DNA of 64,000 nucleotides from Cordylochernes scorpioides. Taxonomy: Eukaryota > Arthropoda > Arachnida > Pseudoscorpiones > Chernetidae. The translations under genes were made by a program, and so were the position numbers. The stretch is taken from positions 138,974,994 through 139,038,993 of the forward strand of contig CP092863.1 in NCBI GenBank assembly GCA_030710605.1, written 5' to 3'. Positions within the stretch are counted from its first letter, which is position 1; the number at the start of each line of letters is the position of its first letter. Under the pieces are notes generated by a model that saw only the letters and a list, made by a program, of their open reading frames with translations, had not been told where the DNA came from and made no database searches. Of this stretch, positions 21,701 to 34,391 are shown piece by piece.

Positions 21701-22547
21701 CTAGGGTTTCGAACTATGACCCTCATCAGTACAATGGAAGTTTCGATTCATTGACATCCTACGAGAGGATGTTTTTAACAGGAGAGAAATGCCTCTTTTA
21801 GTACATAAATACCATATCCTACAGCAGGTTTATGTTGTATTTTAAACATATAGAGTAATTTAAACATGGTGCTTTAATAAAAAAAACTAGTTAATAGTCC
21901 ATTAAGCTAACGAACAAGAGAGAGAAATATATAAATCATTTTTAAATTTTATTAAAATTTTATCTTGATAATAATTTTTATTATCATTGGTAATATTTTA
22001 AACGGAAACTTTTGATATCTAGACTGGTACATAAAGTTTAGTATTTTCGGAGGAAACATCTAAAACATTACAATTTAAAACTCTGTTTGCGTCATAATAC
22101 TCATGAGAAAACTTAAGGAAGTGGAGAGACTTTGTTGTCGCCGGTCGTTTGTTATTTGGAAGTAGACAGAGGTTGTTCACACTTGGTTACTCGTATGTCT
22201 TCAATAAAGGTCACTGTAATATCTTTCAGAGTTATTGTCTGAATCCCGATATACATCCCGATATCCATGAGTATATATATGCATATATATTGATGAAGGC
22301 CAAAGTTTGAAACCACTGTGAATAGTTCACATTTCTAAAACATTTAGAATATTAAATATGGGGGCTAAGCACATTTTAAGACAAAAAACGCTAGCAAACA
22401 TTTAATAAAGAAATGAAGCAATATAAAAAAATGCGATAACAAAATAGTGAGAGAAATAACTATTTATGAATTTTCTCGAATTTAGACTTTTTATCTTTAT
22501 AAAATATTACATTAGTTTCTCCATAGTTTCGTTATTACATTACAAAA

Positions 22548-23105
22548 TACAACAATAGCAAGATTTTGAGTCTAGCTGAGATTTGTCTAGTACTTTTTAC
22601 ATTTAATAATCAACCGATATTGAAATATTTGCGCCTATTACAGAGGAAACAAACAAAACAACAAACAAAATTGAAACTTAGAAATTTGTGTAGTACTTCG
22701 ATGGAGCAAAAATCTCTTAAATTTTCTAATTGCCTTTGAATAAAATAAATAAAATAAACCAAATCCTTTGAGTATTGAGAATTCCTCTATGGTCATATTT
22801 AAAGGAAAAATAGTTTAAAGAGAAAGATAGCTAGATATTAGACTAGACCCATGATAAAATCATTGCAAGACTAGTGAAAATACAACAATAGCAAGATTTG
22901 GAGTCTAGATGAGATTTGTATAGTACTTTGGTGGAGCACAAATCTCTTAAATTTTCTAATTGCTTTCAAATAAAATAAATAAAGCCTTTGGATATTCATA
23001 GAACATTCCTCTACGTTCCTATTTAAAGAAAAATTAATGTAGAAGAGAGATAGCTAAAAACTAGACTAGACCCGTGATACAATCATTGCAAGGCTAGGGA
23101 AAATA
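22548..23105. repeat. Two diverged tandem repeats, unit 2
   Basis: Copies at 22548-22880 and 22881-23105 both start tacaacaatagcaagatt and end in tagactagaccc...atcattgcaag. Unit 1 lacks both, as part of its 0.7-kb deletion. Confidence 0.8.
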
Positions 23106-23399
23106 TAGTCTTGAAACAGCTAGCATTTTATTATATTTAAAAATTGTAGGGGAAGGTCAAATTTTCTATTTATACTATTGAATTTAGATGATATATAAGT
23201 TTCTAAGTATGGCCTTTCTAGTTTTGATACTATATTTCTCTATAATAACATTTTAATTCTTCTAAATTGGACTTATGACCTGTTTCCATGTTGTGTTGGC
23301 CTATGAAGGTTTCTTAGAGATATTTGGTGTCTGACATCGGTCTAAATAATTGCTATGACAGAGAAACAAAGTGTCATTCAACAATGTAGATGTACTTAC

Positions 23400-23554
23400 A
23401 CATTGAAATATGTCTCCGCGTGTGGCTCACAAGTCCCGTCAGGTAGTGCAGACGAAGACCCCCCAAATCTTCGTCTGCCGACCCACGGTTGTGGCGCCAC
23501 TTGGATGGTAATAGGTTAGGTCGTTGCCCAGACGACACTCGCTCACTCCCCCAG
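23400..23554 (-). pseudogene. Exon 6 candidate, unit 2, frameshifted
   Basis: Splice signals tgcag and GTAAGTAC are intact, but the block is 155 nt instead of 157 and an extra base near 23486 (cacggttgtgg versus cacgttgtgg) breaks the frame after YYHPSGATT. Confidence 0.5.
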
Positions 23555-24003
23555 CTGCATTACAAAATCCATCTTAACACTAACTTTTCTGTGAATTTAT
23601 CTTTAAATTAATATTATTTATTTACTTTTTAGAAATTTAAAATATAACATTATCTTGTAAAATAGTGCAAATTAAACTGTCTATTAAAAATAATCACATT
23701 ATGGGTAACTATAACAGAATATTTTTAAAAATTTCTAATAATTTTTAAAGAGTAATATTAAATTTAAATATGAATACTCTCAAATTTTCTATTATTTAAG
23801 AAACTAAAATAATTTTGAATATCAAAATAAGGAGAGATTGGATTTAGCTCTTCTCTTAACAGAATAAAGTCCTATAATAAATATTGGTTAAATTTAGGGC
23901 CTATTCAGAAATCGTTCTTTTAATTGGTTCTTAATTGATTATACAATCATAATTATAGTAAATATTATTATTAAAAGAGAGAAAAATAAAGAAGATAGCT
24001 TAC

Positions 24004-24461
24004 CTGCCCAAAGGACGTGGTGGAGCTCCATGAAGACTAGGGTGTGTTGATGTGCGGGTAAGATGGAAGTCCCGCGCATGTTATGTGAGCGAATGTTGTA
24101 CTGTGCTGTTGGACCTAACGCTGTGATAGTGGGGCCCTACAGAAGGGAAGGGACAGAGCCCGATGACCCAAACTCAACATCTCTGTTGAGCAAGGGCCAG
24201 CGGACTTCTGTCTCAACCCAGAAATGTTCTGACGTGTGCCTAGAAAATGTTGGACGGCGCATGTCAGGGTACAGGATGTTGTCATGTGAGCCCCCCCAAA
24301 TGGGTTCTGGGATGTATACCCTACAATGGAGGAACCCCGGCTCATCAAACTTAGTGTCGATGGCGTTAAAATAAGGAAATGGGGAGCCGGGGGTGAGGGG
24401 TGTGGGTGGAGGTGTGGCAGGTGGGGTGTGTATGCCCTGTTTGCGTCCTCTCCCCTTAGTC
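24004..24461 (-). pseudogene. Exon 7 candidate (458 nt), unit 2
   Basis: Same limits as 5823-6281. The C run has seven bases, so one frame runs from the acceptor through PYFNAIDTKFDEPGFLHC, PEPIWGGSHDNILYPDMRR and EVRWPLLNRDVEFG to the shared in-frame TAG, and continues open after it to the donor. Apart from that TAG it is the least damaged form in the window, together with unit 3. Confidence 0.5.
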
Positions 24462-24587
24462 CTGTAACCACAGGAAGAATACTGTCAGTCCAGTACTGTA
24501 AATTATCAATATATTCCTATCAGTATATTCCCCCCATTTAGGTAAACTTTAATAGAGCATTCACTCTTTTTCAATGTTTTCTGTTGG

Positions 24588-24765
24588 TAGAGTTGAACCT
24601 CCTTGTAAAGGACATCTAATTGCGGATCCAAAGCGTCCTTTAGAGAGAGGTGTCCTCTTACCATGAGTTGCTAAATTGTAAAAATGGTAATTTTGCAAAT
24701 GAAAACTGTTCTTTGTAGAGAGGTGTCCGCTAGAGGGGTGTCCGCTAAAGAGAGGTTCAACTGTA
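24588..24765. mobile_element. Pogo-like MITE C, unit 2
   Basis: tagagttgaacctcc at the left, agaggttcaactgta at the right. The two arms carry matching G/C changes (gttgaac and gttcaac), so the TIR stays paired. Confidence 0.75.
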
Positions 24766-25556
24766 TCTTGTTATGGTGATGTAGCAATATACTGTGTTAT
24801 TGAAAATATTATATCTGTAGTATTTATTGAATATAATGTAGGTTATGTAAAAATGGACAATTGCAAAAATCTAACTCAGTATTTTACACAAGTGAGGTTC
24901 AACCACTTTGTATATTTACACAATGTTGTAATTTTCTTGTCATCCATGTTATTATAATCATCTCCGCCATATTAATCTACCATGTTTGCCATGTTAATAA
25001 AAAAATGAAATTAAAACAGTGTTGAAAAGTGAAGTGTGTATGAGTGTTTAGAGTAAATGTGTTTCCCTTTTATTTGTGGATACAGTTCCTATATATATAA
25101 TTATTCTAGCCAAAATATGAAATTTTCTGTATTTATTCTTTTATAAACTTTAGATAAATATTATTGAATGTGTGGCCGCTTTGAATACAATTCTATAAGG
25201 GAACAGAAATTATAGAATAAATGTGAGTGTAGCATAATATAAATGCATCTTTAATTGTAACCTCTATGATTTTTTATTTAAATTGTTATATATGTTTGGG
25301 ATATCAATAAAACTTGAATGTTCGTTTGTTATTTATGTCATTTTATAATAGTAAACAAATAAAAATCATATTTTGAGATAAAGAATAAAAATCTGAGAGA
25401 GAGAGATGTTTGTAGCAGAATGCTGATGTCTTAATGTCTATAACCATTGTTCACCTGTTTGAATTGGATCTTTTTATACTTCAAATTTTACATTCTCATT
25501 TTAAAATGTGGTATCTCAACTTTATTAATTGATAAAATAAGATAATTGTTATAAAA

Positions 25557-25860
25557 GCTGTTGGTGGAAGAGTGGTATAAATCGTTGAAGATTTTCGACC
25601 AGTCATGATCAGAGATTGAATTTCGCATATAGGCACTTCATTTTTGCTGAATAAAAAATTGCTCCACTGCCTCTCGATATTTGCAATATTTTTTATTTAA
25701 TCCAATATTTGTCTTTTTATTACCTAAAAATAGTATCAGTATAAGATCCAGTTGTAATACTGTGGTTATAATTCGTATTGTGCAAGACATCTTGCTGCTT
25801 GAATATTCTAAGATTACAGACATCAAGAAGGTAATAATAAATTGTGCATGCTTTATTGTG
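25557..25860 (+). mobile_element. tRNA-derived SINE, type 2, unit 2
   Basis: The head gctgttggtggaagagtgg ... gagattgaatttcgcat is alignable with the head of the minus-strand SINE at 13496-13781. Its body (ctccactgcctctcgata ... aattgtgcatgctttattgt) is the one found headless at 10016-10258. It lies in the segment absent from unit 1. Confidence 0.55.
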
Positions 25861-26776
25861 AATAAAATATATAAATTTAATATATGTTTAAATTAGTTTA
25901 TGATTTTTCTTTAATACCTTTCTAATATTTAGAAAATTTAGAGGTACGTGTGTATATATTTCGACAACCAATATTCCAATAGGTGATATCGCCTTCTGTG
26001 TTAAATATCGATATTCCATCTGCAGAGAATCTGTAAATCCATGTATAATACATTTTTTCCTCCAATTTACCCACTAATCTATTTATTAGCTTATTGTCTT
26101 TATATAATTTTCTTGTATATTAATTACATATTACCATTAAGGTACTATACTTTTTTCCTAGCATGTATCCTAATTTCTGCTTGGAATCTGTATAAGACTA
26201 AAAGGTCTTAAAAAAGCCTTTTTGTTTTTGTAAATCGATTTTCAAAGAGTAGTTAGCAAAATAATAAAGCTATACCTAACATGATTTTAAAAATATATAT
26301 TTCTCCTTTACATGCCTTTATTTTCTTTTGTATTTCTCTTCAATGTAAATACAGTAAACAAGTTCAAATTTTTATAACCTCTTTTCAGCTGAGAATTTTT
26401 GCATAAAATAAAATATCTCAATAAAGGCGTATGTATGCATGTATCATATGTAAAAATGCCTGTCTTTTTATTTATGATTAGCTTTTACTTTTTTATTCTT
26501 TTCATTTTCAGACCCCAAAGTAAAAATACATGTATAGGACTATATGTTTTAATAATGGCTTCTGTGTGTTTTGTGTTAAATAATATTAAATAAATAAAAT
26601 ATATATTAGAGTTGAAATTTTAATGTCTGTTATACCCTGTGTGAATAGAAATAATATTTTTTTAAACTGGATATTAAACTTGTTATGATTATATTTATGA
26701 ATAATATTCGAGGCAGTAAAAGACAATAATAACTATACCTATAACCAAATATAAATAATTATTCTAATGTAAAACA

Positions 26777-27068
26777 AAGGATAAAAGCCAGACGATAAAA
26801 GCCAGACCTCTTGAGCTCTGGGTCTTGATCTTCGGTCTCGATCCCTGAAATGATCTCTTGACTATTTTTGAAGCCTGCGGCGCAGTAGTTGTGCTTGGCG
26901 CTGCCTTGGTTCCCTCAAATCGGCGTGCACTAGCCCTCCTCTCCCCCGGGGCCCACGGCCTCGCCGTCGCCTCTCCAGCCCTCTCTGCGGCGGGTTGCTC
27001 GGAGACACCTAACTTTGAGTTTTGCCTTAAAATGCTTACCGAAGCATGTAGAAGGCACAATAATAGTA
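26777..27068 (-). mobile_element. GC-rich retroinsertion (292 bp), 17-bp TSD, unit 2
   Basis: Flanked by tattctaatgtaaaaca (26760-26776) and tattctaatgcaaaaca (27069-27085). The empty site is in unit 1 at about 7345. It is strikingly GC-rich (cccccggggcccacggcctc). Its left end carries two copies of gataaaagccagac, which on the minus strand would be a short 3' tail repeat. TSD length and tail suggest LINE-mediated retroposition of a SINE, a truncated LINE or a processed transcript. The source is not recognised. A minus-strand frame is open across it but has no recognisable domain. Confidence 0.65.
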
Positions 27069-28234
27069 TATTCTAATGCAAAACATTAATCGCGTTTCTA
27101 TATTTTCTTAATAATAATTTAGGAAATAATTAAAGAAGTAACGTGTGTACCATTCACATAAGAAGACATCCCAATGTAAATATAAGTGATAATTATGTTG
27201 AATTTATTTTGTTTTCTATAGTGTATTTATAAATTATCCATTTAATTAATCGTTTGTCAATTTGAATTTTGTTTATTTTTGTCAATAAAGGTTTTGTAAT
27301 ATTTTAAAAATTATTTCTTCAAATTTGTAGGGTAACGTATATATGTATAATTTTTATATGAAACTTTATTTTTATAACTTTTTGTAATTTTTATCAGTCA
27401 TCACTAATATTAAAAATGTAATCAATGCATTAATTTTTCAACTTTGAGTTCTTTCAAACATTATGGTTTAGATATAAAAATATAGAATAAATCATCCTAA
27501 ATAGTTGGTGAAAAATTATAAAAAATATTTGCGTATGCCCCAAAGGATTATTATTTTCTTATTTTTTTTTTATTATATTTCTTTTAGGGTGTGAATCAAT
27601 TTGTAATAATTTTAGAAACAAATATCGTGGAAAATAATTATTGAAAAACAAACAAAAACCTGTGATTTTATATTCGAATCAGAATCATGTATAATGTTGA
27701 ATTTGTATTTTTGATTTTTTGAAATATTTATAAAAATTTATTTGAATTTTTCTATCTTCGTTTTTGGATTAAGTTTGCTCAAAGCTGAGAATAGGCAATG
27801 TTTCACTTACTTCTTCTTCGTCTAAATATCTTACAGAAGCTGAAACAGCCCATTTTGAATTCGCTTTAATGTTCGCTTTGATCGTTAGTTTGCTTGCTCG
27901 CTTGGAAGATGCTTGCTCGCTCGCTTATTCGATTATTGTGATCTCCTGGTGACAATCAAGTCCTGACATAACTCTCTTTTTAGATGAAAACATCAGAATT
28001 CCACAAATAAGTATCCTTATAAATTAAAAAAAGGAACTTATCCTGGAAGCCTGATATATTTTAAACCATATTTGGGGAAGAACTTTGCTCGATGCATTAC
28101 CTTGAAATTATATGTATGTACTACTACAGATCTATAAGCATATGTCCTTAGGTTCACTTAACACCCTTAAGCTGTCTTCCATAGTAAATGTAGGGTATAT
28201 CCCAAACCAACCCAATACAATAGTAAAGCAGTCT

Positions 28235-28345
28235 AGAGCGCCATCTAGTGGAGCAAAAATAAACTAACGTTTATTTAACTTGCTCCGTGATATTTGGCCA
28301 AACCCATAAACGTTAGATTATTTTTGCTCCACTAGATGGCGCTCT
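28235..28345. repeat. 39-bp inverted repeat, unit 2 (no C run)
   Basis: Arms 28235-28273 and 28307-28345. The spacer has shrunk to 33 bp because the poly-C run is missing. Confidence 0.8.
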
Positions 28346-28455
28346 GCCATCTAAAAAGCACATGTGCTTGTGGTCAGGATATGCTTTCTTTATTTTTAAT
28401 ATCAACACCTGACCCACTTATTTATTATTTTTAAAATTGTTTTTCCATGTGTTAA

Positions 28456-29333
28456 GTGTATTTACGCAAATTTGGCCTTAAATACCCATTTCTTGGTTTC
28501 TCAAGAGGCCTCTGGGATCAAAAATCTTTTGGTCGCAGTGGTACAGCCTACTCCACGCTGACGAGCGCCAACAGCGCGGAGGCAGCCCGAGCCTCCCTGG
28601 AAATGCATCGAAGAAATGGAGATCAACTGTTTTCCCGTATTGTCACTGGAGATGAAAGCTGGGTGCATCATTCAACTCCAGAAACAAAACGACAAAGCAT
28701 GGTGTGGAAGAAGCCTGAGGAAAGTACACCAAAAAAGGGTAAGGTCTCAATCTCTGCAGGCAAAGTTATGGCTATCGTCTTTTGGGACTGTAAGGGTGTT
28801 TTATTGGTTGACTATCTGCCCCCAAACACTACGGTTAACGCTGCGAGGTACTGCGAAGTCCTCACTAAACTCAGAGCTGCAATAAAACGTAAACGTCCTG
28901 GAATTTTGTCTCGGAAAGTGTTACTCGTCCTTGACAATGCTCGCCCTCACGCAGCTCGAACGAACCAAACGTTGGTGGAAAACTTCAAATGGGAAATTTT
29001 CACACATCCACCTTATTCTCCAGATCTTTCTCCAAGCAACTTCCATCTTTTTCCAGCACTCAAGTTTCACCTTGGAGGGAAGCAATTTGCGAAGTGCATG
29101 ATGAAGTGCAGGCGGAGGCGAACCACTGGCTACGAAGACAGGACACGGCTTGGTACAACAGTGGAATAAAAAAATTGCTACAACGGTACCAAAAATGTTT
29201 TGACAGAAATGGTGATTATGCAGAGAAGTAGTCTACGAGTTGTATAATGAAAATAAAATAACTGCATAATTGTAAATAATGTTGTTAATTTGTTAAAAAA
29301 ATAGGGAAACTTATTTATTGGATGGCCCTCGTA
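28456..29333 (+). pseudogene. 5'-truncated mariner transposase relic, unit 2
   Basis: Same relic as in unit 1: Asp at 28651 and 28933, Asn at 29038-29040 in place of the third Asp, and the same C-terminal frameshift. A T-run one base shorter at about 28527 fuses the catalytic part to a different, non-transposase start frame (MYLRKFGLK), so the 237-codon open frame is accidental at its N-terminus. Confidence 0.9.
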
Positions 29334-29722
29334 GGTAAAAATCGAAGACTATCCAAAACACCTGCAAGAAAAGCATATGTCAACAATTAAGTGAACATTC
29401 AAAAAGGCCGAGCTTGTCGGCATAAGTGAGAGACATGAGTACCAACATAAAGCCACAAAAAGATCTAAATTCGAATATACGTAACCCGCGAAAATTCAAA
29501 ATTCGCGATACTTTTTGAACACACCTCGTATATATTACTTGTTACCACAGAGTGTGTGTAAGCTCGCAGGTAAATAGGCGCTAACTGAAAGAAAAAAAGT
29601 TCCTTTGTTCAATATTAGTTTCCCGTTTATATTTTGTTCTCTCTTTTGTAAATCAATAAATATAATGTTTAATTAATATTTTTTGGAATCAGTTTCATTG
29701 AAAATTCTAAGCAAAGTCAACA

Positions 29723-29965
29723 GAATTCCGCATTGGGCACTTTTTTTGCTGAAAAAAAATTGCTCTACTGCCCCTCGATTTTTGTAATCTTTTTTATTCA
29801 ATCCAATTTTTATAATGTATTTTTATTACCTAAAAATAGTATCAGTATAAGATCCAGTTGTAATACTGTGGTTATAATTCGCACTGTGCAAGACATATGC
29901 TGTTTTGATATTCCAAGATTACAGACAACAACATGGTAATAATAAATTGTGCATGCTTTATTGTG
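29723..29965 (+). mobile_element. 5'-truncated SINE body, unit 2
   Basis: Equivalent of 10016-10258, nearly identical. Confidence 0.65.
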
Positions 29966-30013
29966 TATAAAATGTATCTGTTGTTTTCACAGAATGTGTG
30001 TAAGCTCACAGGT

Positions 30014-30139
30014 AAATGGTGATTATGTATAGAAGTAGTCTATGAGTTGTAAAATTGAAATATAATAACTGCATAATTGTAAATAATGTTGTTTATTTAT
30101 TAAAAAATAAGGAAACCTATTTATTGGACGCCCCTCGTA
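30014..30139 (+). mobile_element. Second mariner 3'-end fragment, unit 2
   Basis: Equivalent of 10307-10432, ending gacgcccctcgta. Confidence 0.75.
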
Positions 30140-30207
30140 TATATGTGGTACAATTATATTGTTAAGTAGCTCTGCAACTCCGGTCACAAGAGGCCCCATG
30201 GGACACC

Positions 30208-30405
30208 TGTCAATCATCCCTGAACTCCGGGGGTGGGGGCCACGGGTGTGAGGGGTTCTCGGAATCTGGTCGGCGGGGTGGCTGAGGTCGCCCATTAGGA
30301 TTATCTAAACTTTGGGTAAGTTGTACTCTCTCTCTCCCTATAAATACCCCTTATAATAAATTAATGATTCCCAAACTTGCCCTTGCTTTATTTATCTCCG
30401 CGACA
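30208..30405 (+). repeat. 5' LTR of Ty3/Gypsy-like element, unit 2
   Basis: Equivalent of 10503-10700, TG...CA ends, paired with 32661-32858. Confidence 0.75.
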
Positions 30406-30506
30406 TATTTTGGCGGAGACGCTGGGTAACGTGACGGAAACTTCGAAGAAGTCGATGTCTACAGGGACGTGAACCAATTCTTGAACTTTTGCCACAACGT
30501 ATAAAA

Positions 30507-31660
30507 ATGGAAGACGACCACAGACCTACTGTTAGCGGATCATACCTCCCTTGTCAGCGCCAACGAGATCCTTCTACCTTTTCTGGAGATGGAAATATAA
30601 ACCCTGGACAGTGGTTAAAAGAGTACTAGAGAGTGTTGAAGTAGAACAGATGGGACGAGACCATGAAGCTTGCCAACGTCGTATTTTACTTGAAGGGAAC
30701 TGCTGGAAGGTGGTTTGATAATAACGAAATCACTCAACTCGTGGAGAATCTTTGAAGACGCATTCCGCGGTGTGTTCGGACTGCAGAAGGATTCTGCTCG
30801 ACTTGTCGAGGAAGTTCTGAAGTCAAGAGCACAGAAGGCCGAGGAATCCAGCGAGTCATACATCCAGGAGATTCTTAGTCTTTTTCACCAGGTGAACCCT
30901 CGCATGGAAGAAGGTGAGATAGTTGCTCACATTATAAAGGGAATTTCGGAGGACACATACCAGGTATTAGTGGCGAAAGACATACAGAGGTTAGATGAGA
31001 TCCTGAAGTTTTGCCGTCATCTAACAACCGTCAAGCACCGCAGGATCGGCCGTACGAAATTCGCCAGGTTGTCAAACGTAATGCCCATTTCATGTGTTGT
31101 CGACTCAGATGATTTGGCCGCGTTAATTCGCCGCATCGTTAGAGAAGAGATACAAAAGGACTTCTCAGCACCTGAAGTGATCAATCCTCTCCGAGAGGTG
31201 AACGCCCTGGAACAGACTGTGAGGGAAGAGGTCAGCCGTGCTCTACAACCTACCAGACCACAAGTCAACGTGGTACAATAACAACCACGAACGCCCTATT
31301 ATAATATCGACCGACCAACCTAACGCAGGAAGACGGATCAATGGAGAACCTACGACGACAAACCAATCTGCTTCCACTGCGGACGACCCGGACAATTTCG
31401 TTTGTTATTGTAGAAAACGACGGCAGGTCTTCGCTGAAGCCAGGTCAAGGAATGGCGAAGAAGGAAGAAATAGTGGATTTTCGAGTCGACCCCCGAGATA
31501 TGATGCCGACAACGACTATGTAACGCCCCAAACCTCGATGTACTTCTACCGGAGCTCTTCCGAACATCCAAGTCGCGCAAGGTCGCCAGCCAGAAGACAA
31601 TCCCAGTCGCCAGTTTGTCGTTTCAGCTTTTCTCCCAAGCCTCAGAATGTGAATAATTAA
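30507..31660 (+). pseudogene. Degenerate gag, unit 2
   Basis: As in unit 1, including the two early stops and the shifted zinc knuckle. A private 2-base loss at about 30728 (aacgaaatcac) adds another frameshift just after GRWFDNNE. Confidence 0.85.
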
Positions 31661-31745
31661 GTGGAGCGGCTTCTAACGGGGGTGAGGTCGCTATTGAGAA
31701 ATATCCTCCAGGGTATATCGCCGCTGAAATAAAGAAAATTTTGTT

Positions 31746-32361
31746 ATGGTCGAAATGAATGGACGCAAAATTAAAGCATTGCTGGATTCAGGAGCAGACT
31801 TTTCTGTTATTTCGCACAAATTTCGAGGCGAACTAAAGACAGCTCTCTTCAAAGAACCAGGTCCCATTCTTAAAGCCGCAAAAAATTTAATAGAGACCCT
31901 TGAAAAATGTGTCTTGAACATAGAAGTCAATGGTCTGAAGATATCCTTTGAATTTGTTGTTATGGTAGAATGCAGCCATGACATCATATTCGGATGGAAC
32001 TTCTTCAAGGCCACCGAGGCGTCATTGATTGTGATAGAAATGAACTCCATATCAGGGAAACCTCCATCCTGGAATCTCGAGAGGAGGAAAACCAGAGATT
32101 GTTTGCTTCCGACGATTTGTCATCCCGCCTAAATCAATAAAGAAGATCAGTGTGATGAACGAAGAAATATGTGGTGTTAAATGTTTTAGATTTTCCTCAA
32201 CTTCTAAGGACTTATTATTAAGAAAGGAAGTTCTTATACCAAACTCATTGGTTACATTTCAACACGGCCGAGGTAGCATTTGGGTGGCGAATGGAGCATC
32301 TTGGCCGCATTTGATTCCATTGGGAATGAATATGTGCACCATGGAGAGTTATGATAATTAA
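31746..32361 (+). pseudogene. Degenerate pol protease region, unit 2
   Basis: The protease motif LLDSGADFSVIS is in frame and, with six instead of seven A at about 31880, the frame continues to IIFGWNFFKATEA. There a missing base (gaggcgtcatt) breaks it. Confidence 0.85.
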
Positions 32362-32455
32362 ATATCTGCAGTCTTATTGACTCCAGCGATAAGTTACAAG
32401 AAACGCAGCTAAAGTCACGTGAATGGTCACAAAAGATAAACCTTACTCTAGATAC

Positions 32456-32660
32456 AGGGCTGTCTGAAATTCAAAGGTTACAGCTTTTTTCATGCTTTGA
32501 CGAGTTTATTGACATATTTGACTTAGGGGGACCTCCTATTAAGCCCACCAGTACTGTGAAACACAAGATAAACACAGGAGACCACTCTCTTATCAAACAG
32601 CGGCCCTATAGAGTAGCACCAAGTGAACGACGACTAATTCAAGATGAAGTGAACAAGATC
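32456..32660 (+). pseudogene. Reverse transcriptase start, truncated, unit 2
   Basis: Same truncated RT entry region (INTGDHSLIKQRPYRVAPSE) ending at the LTR junction. Confidence 0.85.
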
Positions 32661-32858
32661 TGTCAATCATCCCTGGATTCCGGGGGTGGGGGCCACGGGT
32701 GTGAGGGTTCTCGGAATCTAGTCTGCGAGGGTGGCTGACGTCGCTCATTAGGATTATCTTTAACTTGGAGTAAGTTGTACTTTCTCTCTCCCTATAAATA
32801 CCCCTTATAATAAATTAATATTCCTAAACTTGCTTTTGCTTTATTTATCTCCGCGACA
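32661..32858 (+). repeat. 3' LTR of Ty3/Gypsy-like element, unit 2
   Basis: Directly follows aacaagatc of the RT remnant and ends ctccgcgaca. Confidence 0.8.
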
Positions 32859-33190
32859 TATTATATGTGTGCTATAAATCTGTTATATATTTTTAGTAAT
32901 TTATTTTGAATTGAGATTAAAGAAAAACAACACCTTATATATAAAATGTGTTTCAACTTTACCTCCTGTTGGATTTATCAGCAAAATAATTGTATTTTTT
33001 GAACCAGATATAAATGACTGTATTTGTTGATGTTTAATAAATCTTAATGAAAATGTCTCATTTTTCAATATTTTATTTCTCCTACAAAAAAATAACTCGG
33101 TAAATGCCTCATTTAGAACCCTTTATGTGAAAATGGCATATATGGTGTTCTAAGGTATTTTTTATAGATTGATTTTTTTTACTTATTCCT

Positions 33191-33477
33191 AGTACATGTG
33201 GTACAGGCCATGATAATATTGGTGGGTAGAAGTTGGCCATTGCTTTTACTCTAAGTGCACCACATGTCTACATATGTGAAAAGCAGTTCGACTTTTGCAT
33301 ACACAAGTGTGCCAGAGCCCCATTTGGTTACTTGCACTCGTTGGTGGGGTTGGACTTTTGCAAGAATCAGAAACCATTAGAAAATTTTTTTAATCATAAA
33401 AAGTGCCCAATGCGGGAATCGATCCCGGGTTGTAGCGGCTGAAAATCAACAGTTTAGACCATCCTTCCACCGACGAC
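33191..33477 (-). mobile_element. tRNA-derived SINE, type 1, unit 2
   Basis: Same SINE as 13496-13781. Here the T-arm-like stem is better preserved (cggg atcgatt cccg). Confidence 0.6.
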
Positions 33478-33716
33478 CCCCCTCTAACCCTAATCCTTCC
33501 ATCTAAAATGGCAGAGAATGTGTTCTAAGGTAATTTTTATAGATTGAATATTTTGGCTAATAGAGAATTCTAAATAAAATTTGATAAATCTTCCAAATTG
33601 TATGATTTGATCTGTGAAATTTGCATAAGCTTGATATATCTGTTATTCAGCTATTATGCAGTCATTAATTTCTAAGATGTTGTTCATTTATACAGCCCAA
33701 TAACGTACCATCTATA

Positions 33717-33894
33717 TACATTAGAACCTCCATGAGAGGACACTCCAGCTAGAGGACACCTCTCTATAAAGGACAGTTTTCATTGTCAGAATTACCATTT
33801 TTACTATTTAGCAACTCTCTGGTAAGAGGACACCTCTTCATAAAGGACACTTTTGCTCTTCAATTAGGTGTTGTCCTTTACAGAGGGAGGTATA
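33717..33894. mobile_element. Pogo-like MITE D, unit 2
   Basis: Equivalent of 14021-14202, with two small deletions near its right end. Confidence 0.65.
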
Positions 33895-34391
33895 CAAATG
33901 AAAACACAGAGTTTCTTTCGCAAACAAATCAAACCTCTACTGTCCTTACTGGGTTGAAAAAATACTGAAAGGGCCTGGCTCATCAATGGTGAACTCTCCC
34001 AGAGGTTTCGCCAATTTAATCTACCAGAGAGCTTGTTTAGAGCTCTAATACTGTATTGGATCATTCTGATTATATATGCTACACTGAAGGGTGGAATCTT
34101 AGAAATGGTATTGTAGCAAACTATGGACATAAGCTTTTAGGACAGTAGAATTACATATCTATATTTGCATCGATTGCTATTTCACAAACAATAAGGACAA
34201 GGCCAGTTAGGTTGTTCATTTATTGAGGTTTCTCTGAGATGATCAAGGTTTTAAATGACATCTCTGCCTTTTTTTGAACATTTTGTACTTTGAATATTAT
34301 TACCCTAACATTTTGTGAGTAATTTTAGCATTAATCGCATTTAAAAATTGGATATATAGTACAAGTTAAAAGGCAATCCATTAAATATAAT

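Noticed and set aside
24115-24471. Minus-strand 118-codon frame in exon 7, other than the one chosen
   Set aside because: Open in units 2 and 3, but none of the seven differences between units 1 and 2 is silent in it, and its composition is dominated by GC-rich low-complexity residues. Kept as a possible alternative.
26764-27060. Minus-strand 98-codon frame as a host gene
   Set aside because: It falls almost exactly on the 292-bp insertion flanked by a target duplication, so it came with the inserted element; no domain is seen.
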